Below the pieces are notes generated by a model. That model had not been told where the DNA came from and searched no databases. It was given only the letters and a program-made list of their open reading frames with translations. DNA of 64,000 nucleotides from Pelobium manganitolerans (GTDB lineage: Bacteria; Bacteroidota; Bacteroidia; Sphingobacteriales; Sphingobacteriaceae), in contig NZ_MBTA01000001.1 of the NCBI RefSeq assembly GCF_003609575.1, forward strand, positions 455,561 through 519,560, in the 5' to 3' direction. Shown here piece after piece: positions 1-9,533 of this stretch. Each line of letters opens with the position of its first letter. The stretch's first letter is position 1. Position numbers and translations under genes: made by a program.

Positions 1-249
1 CCTTTAGGCGCCACCACCTATTTAAAAGAAATTAGCACATTAGACGTTAAAGAACCAGCCAAAGCTGTGGTAAACCACAATGGCGACGTGGTAATGGCGA
101 CTGCCAAATTGGGCAAAGGGAGTGTTTTTGCCGTGGGCGATCCTTGGTTATATAACGAGTATGTTGATGGCAGGAAGTTGCCGGCCAAATTCCAAAATCT
201 TAAAGCCGCACAACAATTAATACAGTGGCTTTTAAAACAATCTAAATAA
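1..249 (+). CDS. C-terminal end of a probable unsaturated uronyl/rhamnogalacturonyl hydrolase (partial)
   Basis: The frame is open from base 1, so the gene starts outside the window; only the last 82 residues are visible. The tail contains a GKGSVFAVGDPWLYNEYVDG stretch, which I recognise as the DUF4350-like C-terminal domain that follows the GH88/GH105 catalytic domain in many Bacteroidota pectin enzymes. The catalytic domain cannot be seen, so the hydrolase call rests on this tail and on context: uxaB begins 5 bases after the stop and uxaA follows, so the operon handles galacturonate from pectin. It would release unsaturated uronic acids from oligosaccharides, probably in the periplasm. It could be another enzyme carrying the same accessory domain. 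Confidence 0.6.
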   Translation, partial: PLGATTYLKEISTLDVKEPAKAVVNHNGDVVMATAKLGKGSVFAVGDPWLYNEYVDGRKLPAKFQNLKAAQQLIQWLLKQSK

Positions 250-253
250 CACA

Positions 254-1768
254 ATGAACTTAAACAAAGAGAAGATTAGTGCGTTAGCGCAAAGCAAAGT
301 GACTTTGCCACAGTCGAACATATTTGAGTTGCCAGAGAAGGTTTTGCAGTTTGGCACCGGCGTTTTACTAAGAGGGCTTCCAAATTATTTTATTGATAAA
401 GCTAACCGCGAAGGCATTTTTAACGGCCGCGTGGTGGTGGTAAAATCAACCGACCATGGCAGCACCAAAGATTTTGACGAGCAAGACAGCCTTTACACGT
501 TAAGCATTAAAGGTATTGAGAACGGCCAGGCCGTAGATGAAACTATTGTGTCTTCGGCCATTAGTCGCGTACTTACCGCCGGTAGCCAATGGGCAGAAAT
601 ATTAAAAGTAGCCGAAAACCCAGCACTGTCCGTAGTTATTAGCAACACCACAGAAGTGGGCATCACTTTAACAGATGATGATATCAACGCAAATCCGCCG
701 GCATCTTTTCCCGGCAAATTACTAGCCGTTTTGCACCACCGTTTTAAAACATTTAACGGCGCTGCGGATAAAGGTTTAGTGATAGTGCCAACAGAATTAA
801 TTGTAGACAACGGCACCAAGCTTACCGAAGTTTTGTTGGCATTAGCTAAACAGAATAATTTATCGGCCGAGTTTGTAAACTGGTTTAAGGCTAACTGCCA
901 AGTGTGCAACTCTTTGGTAGATTGCATTGTACCGGGCAAACCTGCTAAAGAAGAGTTAGAGGAACTGCAAAACGAACTGGGTTATAAAGACGGTTTGCTA
1001 ATCATGTCCGAGGTTTACCGCCTGTGGGCTATCCAAGGTGACGAAAAAACCAAAGAAGCTTTATCTTTTGCACAGTGCAATAAAGGCGTGGTAATTACTC
1101 CGGATATTGATTTGCACCGCGAGTTAAAATTACGCTTGTTGAACGGGACGCACACTTTAAGCTGTGGCTTAGCTTATTTAGCCGGATGCGATACGGTAAA
1201 ATCTGCCATGGATGATAAAGCGGTGGAGGCCTATATTGATAATTTAATGCGCGATGAAATTGCGCCGGCCATCCCTTACAATGTGACACAAGAGCAAACA
1301 AACGAGTTCGCCAACAACGTGCTGGACCGTTTCCGCAATCCTTACATCTTCCATCAATGGTTAAGTATTACGGCAAATTATAGCTCAAAGCTTAAAATGC
1401 GCGTATTGCCGGTATTGCTAAACTACGCCGAGAAGTTTAACGAAGTGCCAGAACTAATTGCTTTAGGCTTTGCGGCTTACATCCGCTTTATGAAGCCTGC
1501 ATCGCGCGAAGGCGAAAAAGTGTACGGCGAAGCTAATGGCCAAAAATATTTGATTAACGATACCCTAGCGGCTTACGTTGCCGATATTTGGGATGCGGAA
1601 GCAGATAATATTGTTGAAGCTATCCTAGCCGACGAAAAATTATGGGGCACATCACTTGTAAAAATTCCTAACTTTGCAACAAGCGTAGCTTCGTATTTGC
1701 CGGCGATGGAGAACCCAAAATCAATCAAAGAGGCAATTGCCAAACAAGCGCGCTCCTTAGTTTCATAA
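254..1768 (+). CDS. uxaB: Tagaturonate reductase (altronate oxidoreductase)
   Basis: Reduces D-tagaturonate to D-altronate with NADH in the cytoplasmic isomerase pathway of galacturonate breakdown. The 504-residue length fits UxaB of the polyol/mannitol dehydrogenase family. The N-terminal Rossmann region carries LQFGTGVLLRG at about 31-41 and VVVVKSTDHG at about 60-69. The family catalytic signature K-x4-N-x2-H is present as K292, N297 and H300 in KLRLLNGTH. It starts 5 bases after the preceding hydrolase fragment and ends 3 bases before uxaA, so the three are probably cotranscribed. No nearby regulator gene is visible. Mannonate or mannitol specificity is a less likely alternative because uxaA is the direct partner. 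Confidence 0.93.
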   Translation: MNLNKEKISALAQSKVTLPQSNIFELPEKVLQFGTGVLLRGLPNYFIDKANREGIFNGRVVVVKSTDHGSTKDFDEQDSLYTLSIKGIENGQAVDETIVSSAISRVLTAGSQWAEILKVAENPALSVVISNTTEVGITLTDDDINANPPASFPGKLLAVLHHRFKTFNGAADKGLVIVPTELIVDNGTKLTEVLLALAKQNNLSAEFVNWFKANCQVCNSLVDCIVPGKPAKEELEELQNELGYKDGLLIMSEVYRLWAIQGDEKTKEALSFAQCNKGVVITPDIDLHRELKLRLLNGTHTLSCGLAYLAGCDTVKSAMDDKAVEAYIDNLMRDEIAPAIPYNVTQEQTNEFANNVLDRFRNPYIFHQWLSITANYSSKLKMRVLPVLLNYAEKFNEVPELIALGFAAYIRFMKPASREGEKVYGEANGQKYLINDTLAAYVADIWDAEADNIVEAILADEKLWGTSLVKIPNFATSVASYLPAMENPKSIKEAIAKQARSLVS

Positions 1769-1771
1769 CAT

Positions 1772-3421
1772 ATGCAAAGAGTATTAAAAGTACACCCACA
1801 AGACAATGTTTTAGTGGCATTAACAGATCTTTTTGAAGGCGAAATTATCATCTATAATGATGAAAAAATCACCTTGTTAGATAATGTTAAAGCAAAACAC
1901 AAGTTTTTAACCGCAGACTTAAAACAAGGCGACGAGATTTTAATGTATGGGGTGCTGGTGGGCAAAGCACAAACAGATTTAAAGGCAGGCAATGTAATTA
2001 CCACTGCCAACATTAAACACGCCGCAAACAGCTTCGAAATTGGCGAACGCAAAACTGCTTGGGAAAAACCGGATGTAAGCAAGTGGGAAAACGCCACGTT
2101 TAACGGCTTCCACCGGCCAGACGGGAGCGTAGGTACCGCAAACTATTGGTTGGTTATCCCGATGGTTTTTTGCGAAAACCGCAACTTGGAGGTTTTACAA
2201 GAAGCTTTGGTTGGGCCCTTAGGCTACGGCCGTAAAAAAGCTTATCAAAACCAAGCGTTAAAACTGGTAGAAATGTACAAGGCTGGTGCCGATGTAGAAG
2301 ACTTTTTAAATGTTGATTTATTTGTAGAGGGCGAAGACCAAAAATCGGAAAGACTTTTCCCTAACGTAGATGGCATTAAGTTTTTGACGCACCAAGGCGG
2401 TTGTGGCGGTATCCGTCAGGATTCGGAGACTTTATGTGCGCTTTTAGCAGGATATATTACGCATCCTAACGTGGCCGGTGCTACCGTATTAAGCTTAGGT
2501 TGCCAAAATGCGCAGGTAAATATCCTGCAAACAGAAATAGAAAAAAGAGACCCTAACTTCGCCAAACCTTTATATGTTTTGGATCAGCAGAAAGTAGGTA
2601 AAGAGTCGGAATTATTGCCTTTGGCTTTAAAACAGACTTTTGCGGGCTTGGTAGAAGCCAATAAGCAAACCCGTAAACCGGCGCCTTTAAGCAAAATCAC
2701 CATCGGTTTAGAGTGCGGCGGTTCTGATGGCTTCTCGGGAATTTCGGCAAACCCGGCCATTGGTTATACCTCAGATTTGTTGGTGGCACTGGGCGGACAG
2801 GTTATTTTAGCCGAGTTTCCAGAGCTTTGCGGCGTAGAGCAAAACATTAGCGACCGTTGTGTTACGGTTGAAGAAGCAGAACGTTTCTCGCACCTGATGA
2901 AAACCTATGCGGCACGTGCAGAAGCGGCAGGCTCGGGCTTTGACATGAACCCTTCTCCGGGCAACATCAAAGACGGTTTAATTACAGATGCGATAAAATC
3001 TGCCGGAGCAGCTAAAAAAGGCGGAACATCACCTGTGGTAGCTATTTTAGACTATCCGGAAAAGGTGACTAAGCCAGGCTTAAACTTGCTGTGTACGCCA
3101 GGTAATGATGTGGAATCTACCACCGCCGAAGTAGCTTCTGGCGCAAACATCGTATTGTTTACCACGGGCTTGGGTACACCAACGGGCAACCCCGTTACTC
3201 CGGTTGTTAAAATCGCGAGCAATACCACGCTGTTTAACCGGATGAACGACATCATGGACATCAATACCGGAACCATTATAGATGGCGAAGAAACTATTTA
3301 TGACGCCGGCGCACGCATTTTAGACTATGTAATAAAAGTTGCCAGCGGCGAGGTTGAAGTTGCCGCCGTACGCAACGGACAAGATGATTTTATTCCTTGG
3401 AAACGAGGGGTATCGCTTTAA
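1772..3421 (+). CDS. uxaA: Altronate dehydratase
   Basis: Dehydrates D-altronate to 2-keto-3-deoxygluconate, the step after UxaB in galacturonate catabolism. The 549-residue protein has an N-terminal SAF-like domain (about 1-90), then the altronate/galactarate dehydratase body. Cysteine-rich glycine motifs expected for the metal site are visible: HQGGCGG at 207-213 and LECGGSDGFSG around 313-323 with C315. It follows uxaB by 3 bases, showing tight coupling. Length matches full UxaA proteins that carry both SAF and catalytic parts. Galactarate dehydratase is the only close alternative, and the uxaB neighbour argues against it. A strong hairpin follows the stop. Confidence 0.93.
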   Translation: MQRVLKVHPQDNVLVALTDLFEGEIIIYNDEKITLLDNVKAKHKFLTADLKQGDEILMYGVLVGKAQTDLKAGNVITTANIKHAANSFEIGERKTAWEKPDVSKWENATFNGFHRPDGSVGTANYWLVIPMVFCENRNLEVLQEALVGPLGYGRKKAYQNQALKLVEMYKAGADVEDFLNVDLFVEGEDQKSERLFPNVDGIKFLTHQGGCGGIRQDSETLCALLAGYITHPNVAGATVLSLGCQNAQVNILQTEIEKRDPNFAKPLYVLDQQKVGKESELLPLALKQTFAGLVEANKQTRKPAPLSKITIGLECGGSDGFSGISANPAIGYTSDLLVALGGQVILAEFPELCGVEQNISDRCVTVEEAERFSHLMKTYAARAEAAGSGFDMNPSPGNIKDGLITDAIKSAGAAKKGGTSPVVAILDYPEKVTKPGLNLLCTPGNDVESTTAEVASGANIVLFTTGLGTPTGNPVTPVVKIASNTTLFNRMNDIMDINTGTIIDGEETIYDAGARILDYVIKVASGEVEVAAVRNGQDDFIPWKRGVSL

Positions 3422-3434
3422 GTTTCTGTATACC

Positions 3435-3464
3435 AGACTTACGAAGTTAAAACTTCGTAAGTCT
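3435..3464 (+). terminator. Perfect 14-bp hairpin after uxaA
   Basis: AGACTTACGAAGTT at 3435-3448 pairs perfectly with 3451-3464 around a two-base AA gap, 13 bases after the uxaA stop. There is no long T tract on the plus strand, so it may act as a bidirectional or Rho-assisted terminator, or simply be a dispersed palindrome. The arm resembles hairpins at 7438-7464, 9693-9725 and 40560-40605. Confidence 0.55.
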
Positions 3465-3492
3465 TCTTGTCCGCGCAAGTCTTCTTGTCCGC

Positions 3493-4042
3493 GCAGGGTC
3501 TTTCGCAGAAGACCCTGCGATTAGAAGATTGCTGTGCTAAACCTAACTTTGTACCGAAGTTCATCGCCGATTTTTAAAAATTCCCCAATTAAAGTCCTCG
3601 GTTTTTAAAGGCAATCAAGTGATCCTACTTCCGATTTTTTTTGTCCGCGCAGGGTCTTTCGCAGAAGACCCTGCGATTAGAAGGCCTTCGCTATTGGTTG
3701 AGCACTCACTTTTCAGGACGAGACACGACGTGAAATTTGGAGCGGGAGACCCCATTCTCACTACTCACTATTGACCACTTGTCCTCGCAGGGTCTTTCGC
3801 AGAAGACCCTGCGATTAGAAGATTGCTGTGCTAAACCTAACTTTGTACCGAAGTTCATCGCCGATTTTTAAAAATTCCCCAATTAGAGTCCTCGGTTTTT
3901 AAAGGCAATCAAGTGATCCTACTTCCGATTTTCTGAACTTTGTAAGGCCTTCGCTATTGGTTGAGCACTCACCTTTCAGGACGAGACACGAAGTGAAATT
4001 TGAAGCGGGAGACCCCATTCTTACTACTCACTATTGACCACT
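3493..4042. repeat. Two-copy composite intergenic repeat with hairpin modules
   Basis: The 655-base gap between uxaA and the DUF3078 gene holds no credible gene. Bases 3493-3638 and 3787-3932 are near-identical (offset 294). A second module, 3681-3779, recurs at 3944-4042 (offset 263). A 26-base hairpin (GCAGGGTCTT, loop TCGCAG, AAGACCCTGC) occurs three times: 3493-3518, 3649-3674 and 3787-3812. The middle hairpin sits in copy 1 between the two modules, where copy 2 has only a short unrelated spacer. The end of the module is ACTACTCACTATTGACCACT-type low-complexity sequence that also occurs near 59.8 kb. Confidence 0.85.
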
Positions 4043-4076
4043 CACTCCCACAAAACCCACTTCTTCAAAATTCCTT

Positions 4077-5081
4077 CTACCTCGGCATTTTAAACACCAG
4101 CCCCAGGGCCAGGTTTTGGCTGTACTGTATTTTACCGCTGTAATTATCGTCGTATAAAGCCGTTGCGCCCAAGGTCACATTCACAACCCGGTTAACCTTT
4201 GCAGTTAGTGTCGCATCTAACCTTTGATCAATATTATTAATGGTTTCGTAAGCCGCAAACAATAGGTAACGCGCCTTTAAGTTCAGGTTAGGCGCAATGT
4301 CTTTGTCAAAATTGGCCACCCCTTGGAAAGCCAGTTCGTTTTTAAAACGTTTGCCTACTTCTACGCCAAAGTTTTTAGGGTTATTGCGATAAAGCGTGGT
4401 ATCCAGCAAAAAGGTTTGGCGGGCAGTACCGGTACCTAAGCGCACGCTAAAATATTTTTCGGGCTTGTACTCAAAACCTATAGACTCTGTAAGGTATCCC
4501 GGCGACATAAATTTGGAGATGATTTTGCGGGTTTCGTTACCTTCTTTATCTTTTCCGTAAGAATATCCGGCATCAAACTGGGATTCAAAGCTGATGGAAC
4601 CAAAGAAGTTCCAGTTTTTGGATAATGGCAAGGCCGCTTTGTTATCCCAAAAAATACGGTCGTTGGTTTTACGCTCTAGCTGGCCTTTGTTTTTTAATTT
4701 ACCGTACTGCAAAAGCACCTCTGTGGTAAAGTTACGCCCGTTTTTGTTGTACTCGGCTTTGTAGTTTAGTAAAGATCCCAAGGCAATAGAGTTTACACCG
4801 CCCCCGCTCCAGTTATCGCTAAAGGCCGCTTGGTTTAGGTTAATACCAAAGTTGGCTTTGGTTTTCCAATAGTTTACTTTAATGTGTGCCAAGCTTTGGC
4901 TTAACTGCTGTTTGTAAATAAAAAAGATAGGCCTGCGTACCGGAAAAGGGTTTTTCTTTACCTGAATTTCCTGAACTTCAATGGGTTCAATTCTATCATC
5001 GTTTTGCGCAAAAGCACTAAAAGTGAATGTAATTAAAAAAAGCACCGGCAGAAAGGTACCGAAATTTTTAAACGGATTCAT
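4077..5081 (-). CDS. DUF3078 domain-containing outer-membrane-type protein
   Basis: A 334-residue protein with a signal peptide (hydrophobic stretch at about 8-25 ending AFA, then QNDD) and a body rich in alternating aromatic and polar residues, as in an outer-membrane beta barrel. The segment NQAAFSDNWSGGGVNSIALG is typical of the DUF3078 family of Bacteroidota, whose function is unknown to me. It ends in a short hydrophobic/aromatic pattern (LVFKMPR), compatible with a barrel end. The gene stands alone, divergent from the M3 peptidase with about 190 bases between starts. Its role is unknown; transport or envelope structure are guesses. Confidence 0.8.
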   Translation of the reverse strand: MNPFKNFGTFLPVLFLITFTFSAFAQNDDRIEPIEVQEIQVKKNPFPVRRPIFFIYKQQLSQSLAHIKVNYWKTKANFGINLNQAAFSDNWSGGGVNSIALGSLLNYKAEYNKNGRNFTTEVLLQYGKLKNKGQLERKTNDRIFWDNKAALPLSKNWNFFGSISFESQFDAGYSYGKDKEGNETRKIISKFMSPGYLTESIGFEYKPEKYFSVRLGTGTARQTFLLDTTLYRNNPKNFGVEVGKRFKNELAFQGVANFDKDIAPNLNLKARYLLFAAYETINNIDQRLDATLTAKVNRVVNVTLGATALYDDNYSGKIQYSQNLALGLVFKMPR

Positions 5082-5272
5082 CCGGCAAAAATGCCAATTT
5101 ATAAAGGTTTTAAAAAATCCATTTTCTTAACACGGCGCAAAAACATCGGCGCAAAGCCTAAAAATCGGACTTATTTGGTAATATGTCTATTACTTTAAGC
5201 GCTTTTGCCGGCTAATGCGTGTAAGGTTTTGTAAATTCAAACTTTGGAAAAAATGGCGTTCGCCATAAAATC

Positions 5273-7408
5273 ATGATTATGAATATCTCAAAAACTTCTT
5301 TCGCAATTGTAATTGCCAGCGTAGTATTGGCATCTTGCAACAATAACAAAAACGCAAAATCAGACCACAGTAACAACCCCTTTTTTAGCGAAAGCCATTT
5401 GCCCTACCAAGCACCCGCTTTTGACAAAATTAAAAACAGCGACTTTTTGCCTGCTTTTAATGAAGGCATGAAACAGCAACTGGCAGAAGTTGACTCGATT
5501 GTAAATAACACCGAAGCGCCAACTTTTGAAAATACATTTGTTCCTTTAGAAAAAAGCGGACAGCTTTTAGCGCGCGTAAATAACGTTTTTGGTTTGTTAA
5601 CCAGCGCCAACACGAACGACGAATTGCAGAAAATTGAAGAAGAGGTTTCGCCGAAACTGGCGGCTCACCATGATGCCATCTTTTTAAACCCAAAACTTTT
5701 TAGCCGCGTTGAAGCGATTTACAATAGCGCGGAAAAAAAGGAGCTCGACGCAGAGTCTCAGCGCTTGGTTGATGTTTATTACGAGAACTTTGTGCTGGCC
5801 GGTGCCAAGCTAAATGATGAAGCCAAGGCCGAAATGAAGAAACTGAACGAAGAAAAAGCGAGCCTTAGCACTAAATTCACCAATTTGCTTTTAGCGGCAA
5901 CAAAAGAAGCTGCTTTACAGGTAGACTCGGCCGAAGCATTAAACGGTTTAAGTGAAGCAGAAATTAAAGCTACCGAAAAAGACGCCAAAGACGCCAAGGT
6001 AAAAAGTAAATATCTTATTGTGCTGCAAAACACTACGCAACAGCCCTATTTATCACAACTAACGGATAGGAAAACGCGTGAACAATTGTTTAACGCCAGT
6101 TACAACCGGGCCGAGAAAGCAGATGCTAACGATACCCGCGGCACGCTCATCCGCCTGGCCGAAATCCGCGCCAAGCAAGCGCAACTGCTAGGTTTTAAAA
6201 ACTATGCGGCCTGGAACCTAAAAAACCAGATGGCACAAAGCCCGGAGGCAGTAAGCCTGTTTTTAAAACAAATTGTACCGGCCGCAACTGCTAAGGCTCG
6301 CACAGAAGCTAAAGAACTGCAAACCCTGATAGACCAGCAAAAAGGCGGTTTTAAACTGGAGCCTTGGGACTGGAATTTTTACGCCGAGCAGTTGCGTAAG
6401 CAGAAATATGACTTAAACGACAGCGAGATTAAACCTTATTTTGAGCTAAACAGAGTACTGCAAAACGGTGTGTTTTATGCCGCTACGCAACTGTACGGCA
6501 TCACTTTTAAAGAACGCACAGACTTACCCGTTTACCAAGAAGATGTAAAAGTTTACGAGGTTTTTGATAAAGACGGTAGCGAGCTGGGGCTTTTTTACGC
6601 CGACCTTTTTAAACGTGATAACAAATCTGGCGGTGCATGGATGTCGAACATCGTAAACCAATCCACTTTGTTGGGTACCAAGCCGGTAATTTATAATGTG
6701 TGCAATTTCACCAAACCCGCAGAAGGCCAGCCAGCTTTAATTAGTTTTGACGACGTTACCACGATGTTCCACGAGTTTGGACATGCTTTGCACGGCTTTT
6801 TTGCCAGCCAAAAATATGTAACGCTTTCGGGTACAGATGTTGCACGCGATTTTGTAGAGTTCCCTTCCCAATTTAACGAGCACTGGGCAATGGAGCCTAG
6901 CGTGTTTAAAAACTACGCTGTGCACTATAAAACCGGCGAAGCCATGCCCGCTACCTTGGTAGCGAAAATTAAAAAGTCCGCTGCCTTTAACCAAGGTTAC
7001 ATGCTTACAGAATTGCTAGCGGCCGCATCATTAGATATGCAATGGCATAGCATTAGCGCCGGCACCAAAATTAACGACGCCAATAAATTTGAGCATGATG
7101 CGCTACAACGCACGGGTTTGTTAATGGACGAGGTTCCGCCGCGCTACCGCTCAAGCTATTTTAAACATATTTGGGGCGGAGGCTACGCTGCCGGTTATTA
7201 CGCCTATTTGTGGACAGAGATGCTGGACCACGATGCATTTTCATGGTTTGAAGAAAACGGCGGTTTAAACCGCGAAAATGGCCAGCGTTTTAGAGATATG
7301 ATTTTATCTAAAGGGAATACCGAAGATTACAACAAGATGTTCAAAGACTTTAGAGGCCACGCGCCAGATATTAAACCGATGTTACGCAACAGAGGTTTGG
7401 TGAATTAG
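5273..7408 (+). CDS. M3-family metallopeptidase lipoprotein (peptidyl-dipeptidase Dcp/oligopeptidase A-like)
   Basis: Zinc peptidase of the M3 (thimet/Dcp) family, probably trimming oligopeptides. The catalytic HEFGHALHG motif has H500 and H504 as zinc ligands; the C-terminal RSSYFKHIWGGGYAAGYYAY stretch is also characteristic. At 711 residues it has normal family length plus a leader. The N terminus is a lipoprotein signal: a hydrophobic run followed by VLASC, with the cysteine at about 22, so it should be anchored in the periplasm or on the surface, unlike cytoplasmic OpdA. Two ATGs are close (5273 and 5279); either gives the same signal peptide. It is monocistronic, with a good terminator 30 bases downstream. 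Confidence 0.93.
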   Translation: MIMNISKTSFAIVIASVVLASCNNNKNAKSDHSNNPFFSESHLPYQAPAFDKIKNSDFLPAFNEGMKQQLAEVDSIVNNTEAPTFENTFVPLEKSGQLLARVNNVFGLLTSANTNDELQKIEEEVSPKLAAHHDAIFLNPKLFSRVEAIYNSAEKKELDAESQRLVDVYYENFVLAGAKLNDEAKAEMKKLNEEKASLSTKFTNLLLAATKEAALQVDSAEALNGLSEAEIKATEKDAKDAKVKSKYLIVLQNTTQQPYLSQLTDRKTREQLFNASYNRAEKADANDTRGTLIRLAEIRAKQAQLLGFKNYAAWNLKNQMAQSPEAVSLFLKQIVPAATAKARTEAKELQTLIDQQKGGFKLEPWDWNFYAEQLRKQKYDLNDSEIKPYFELNRVLQNGVFYAATQLYGITFKERTDLPVYQEDVKVYEVFDKDGSELGLFYADLFKRDNKSGGAWMSNIVNQSTLLGTKPVIYNVCNFTKPAEGQPALISFDDVTTMFHEFGHALHGFFASQKYVTLSGTDVARDFVEFPSQFNEHWAMEPSVFKNYAVHYKTGEAMPATLVAKIKKSAAFNQGYMLTELLAAASLDMQWHSISAGTKINDANKFEHDALQRTGLLMDEVPPRYRSSYFKHIWGGGYAAGYYAYLWTEMLDHDAFSWFEENGGLNRENGQRFRDMILSKGNTEDYNKMFKDFRGHAPDIKPMLRNRGLVN

Positions 7409-7437
7409 AACAAGCCTATTTGAAAAACATCTTTAAA

Positions 7438-7472
7438 GCTTCCGATTTTTTAAAAATCGGAAGCCCTTTTTT
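7438..7472 (+). terminator. Rho-independent terminator after the M3 peptidase gene
   Basis: GCTTCCGATTTTT (7438-7450) pairs with AAAAATCGGAAGC (7452-7464), followed by CC and a T6 run. It lies 30 bases after the stop and is placed to end transcription of the peptidase gene; the convergent pspC gene ends at 7535, so it may work from both sides. Confidence 0.8.
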
Positions 7473-7534
7473 ATTCCACAGCTCTTAGCCTAACGCTAAT
7501 AATTCTTTAAAACACTTGGGCATCATCGAAATAT

Positions 7535-9181
7535 TTAAAACAGCACCGTTTCTGATACCTCTTCATCTTTATTCTCCTCTAAATTGCGCTCTTTTTCCTT
7601 AGCAATAGCGCGCGCTGTTTTACGGCAAAGGAAACCGTTTTTTGTTGCTGTTACGGCTATCAAGGTTTCGTCATTGGCATCGTCCTCAGTGCAGTCGTCT
7701 AGCTGGTAATAAAAAAACCTATCTGCAAGTTTTTTCTCGATGTACAAAGTGGCGTTTACAGGAATCTGCAGCTTTAAATTCACTTCTTGGCTGCGCCATG
7801 CATCAGCATTGCTAAGCTCAAAGCGTTTGTCAAAAGTTAGTACAGAGTCGCTTTGGTGATAATAATAAACTATCAAGTGCGCATTTTTTAACGCGTTTCT
7901 AAAATTGCTTCCGCGCGCAGTATAGGTTTTGCTCAAAATAGGCGCATCGGCACCACCAATACTTAAATCAAAATGCAAGTTCCGCGGCGAATCAAAATCG
8001 CGGTCGCTTCCCGAAATTCTAATGATCCGGTTCTCTACCTCATCATTATTAACGTCTTCCTGTACGGTACGTTCATCGCCCAAGCGTAAAACATAGCTTT
8101 GCTTGTTATTTGGTTTTAGGTTGATTGTTTCGGTATAGCTGGCCTGTTCTTTAAATTCGGTTGCGTTTTTGGCGACGCAAAAAGTAGCGGTTGCCAAAGC
8201 TAAGATCCATAAAGCGGTTAAGCTAAAGCTGATGTTTCTATTTAAAATTTTTGTATTAAAAAGAACGCGCAATAATAAGATAAACAGCGCGAACAGCGGA
8301 ATAATCACCAGCAAAAACCCGCATACAAAAATCAATGGGCGTAGGCTATCAGTAATCATATTCAACGGAAATATGGTAGCCATATCTGTATTGCTGATAT
8401 AGCCCATAAACACCGTAAAGCAGATAAAAGCAGCACACAAAAGCAAGCCGATAAATATCATAGCCAACACACCAAAAATGCGGACTATAAACTTTAAGAG
8501 CTTCGCGATGCTTGCCATAAGCCTATCTACCAAATTGCGGATAAATAAACCAGTTTTCCCAAACGCCGGAGTGTTTGCTTTTAATTGGCTAAGGTTGCTG
8601 GCAACTGCGTTTAGTTCTTCTTCAAAACTTTGCGCAAATGATTGCAGGTTTATCTTTTTCCCCATCATCTGTAGCCTTTCGCTGCGGGTTTGGGCTTTCG
8701 GCATCACAATCCACAATAAAACATAAGGCAAAACACCAAAACCAAAAAAGGCAAACAGTGCGATAAAGAAAATGCGGATCCACTTTGGCGCTACGTTAAA
8801 ATAATGGGCTATGCCGGCGCAAACTCCCCCTATAAAACGGTCTTCGGTATCGCGGTAAAGCTTTTTTGGCTGATTTATGGCATTTAGGTTTTCGTTCTCG
8901 AAGAGTTCGTTTTCGTCGGTTTCAAAATCGGTTGGCTTGCCCATCCTTGTAATCATTAAGCTAACGTCTTCTTGCAACAAAACCTGGCGGCTGGCCTGAC
9001 TTAGCTGTTCGGCAAACATTTCTGCGATGCGGTCTTCAATATCGCGCACAATCTCGGCCTTGTCCGCATAGTTTGAAAAATGTGCCTTAACGCTGTCAAT
9101 GTAAGTTTTTAATGCCTGGTAGGCGTCCTCTTCGATATGGAAAACCCGACCGGAGATATTAATAATTATCGTTTTATTCAT
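7535..9181 (-). CDS. PspC-domain membrane protein
   Basis: A 548-residue inner-membrane protein. Residues 1-95 form a soluble region (begins NKTIIINISGRVFHIEEDAY). The PspC domain lies at about 106-163, with GGVCAGIAHYF and a first hydrophobic helix ending in LLWIVMPKA. Three or four more membrane segments follow between about 225 and 345, then a soluble C-terminal half. This is the usual Bacteroidota architecture encoded next to a PadR regulator. PspC domains take part in envelope-stress sensing in enterobacteria, but the role here is not established. It starts 6 bases after padR, so the two form an operon and PadR probably controls it. Confidence 0.88.
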   Translation of the reverse strand: MNKTIIINISGRVFHIEEDAYQALKTYIDSVKAHFSNYADKAEIVRDIEDRIAEMFAEQLSQASRQVLLQEDVSLMITRMGKPTDFETDENELFENENLNAINQPKKLYRDTEDRFIGGVCAGIAHYFNVAPKWIRIFFIALFAFFGFGVLPYVLLWIVMPKAQTRSERLQMMGKKINLQSFAQSFEEELNAVASNLSQLKANTPAFGKTGLFIRNLVDRLMASIAKLLKFIVRIFGVLAMIFIGLLLCAAFICFTVFMGYISNTDMATIFPLNMITDSLRPLIFVCGFLLVIIPLFALFILLLRVLFNTKILNRNISFSLTALWILALATATFCVAKNATEFKEQASYTETINLKPNNKQSYVLRLGDERTVQEDVNNDEVENRIIRISGSDRDFDSPRNLHFDLSIGGADAPILSKTYTARGSNFRNALKNAHLIVYYYHQSDSVLTFDKRFELSNADAWRSQEVNLKLQIPVNATLYIEKKLADRFFYYQLDDCTEDDANDETLIAVTATKNGFLCRKTARAIAKEKERNLEENKDEEVSETVLF

Positions 9182-9187
9182 GGTTTT

Positions 9188-9529
9188 TTACTTATTCTTC
9201 TCTCTTTGATTTACTGTTCTTTCTACCGCGTAGGCTAAATCCTGCCAAGTCTCGTCAAGTTTTTTAAGAAGTTCTTCACCCTCCGCAGAAAGCTGATAAT
9301 ATTTTCGGGGCGGTCCTGATGTGGATTCTTTCCAGTTGTATGATAGAATCCCGTTGTTTTTTAAGCGAGTGAGCAAGGGGTACAGCGTACCTTCCACCAC
9401 CAATAGGCGCCCAGCTTTTAGTTCCTCAATAATATCAGAGGCGTAAATTTCGCCCCGCGCTATGATAGAAAGGATACAGTACTCTAAAATCCCTTTCCGC
9501 ATTTGGGTCTGCGTGTTTTCTGCTAACAT
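9188..9529 (-). CDS. PadR-family transcriptional regulator
   Basis: A small (113-residue) winged-helix protein. The region KGILEYCILSIIARGEIYAS followed by a GTLYPLLTRLKNNGIL recognition stretch is typical of the PadR N-terminal domain, and a short C-terminal helix would mediate dimerisation. It is the first gene of a two-gene operon with pspC, so it most likely represses its own promoter; the inducer is unknown. The start at 9529 keeps the NTQTQMRKG N terminus that I recall from relatives. However, the predicted -10-like box lies only 4 bases upstream, so an internal ATG at 9502 is possible. Confidence 0.9.
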   Translation of the reverse strand: MLAENTQTQMRKGILEYCILSIIARGEIYASDIIEELKAGRLLVVEGTLYPLLTRLKNNGILSYNWKESTSGPPRKYYQLSAEGEELLKKLDETWQDLAYAVERTVNQREKNK

Positions 9530-9533
9530 ATTA

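Noticed and set aside
3339..3524. A 61-residue frame running from the uxaA end into the repeats
   Set aside because: It starts inside uxaA in another frame and ends in duplicated hairpin sequence.
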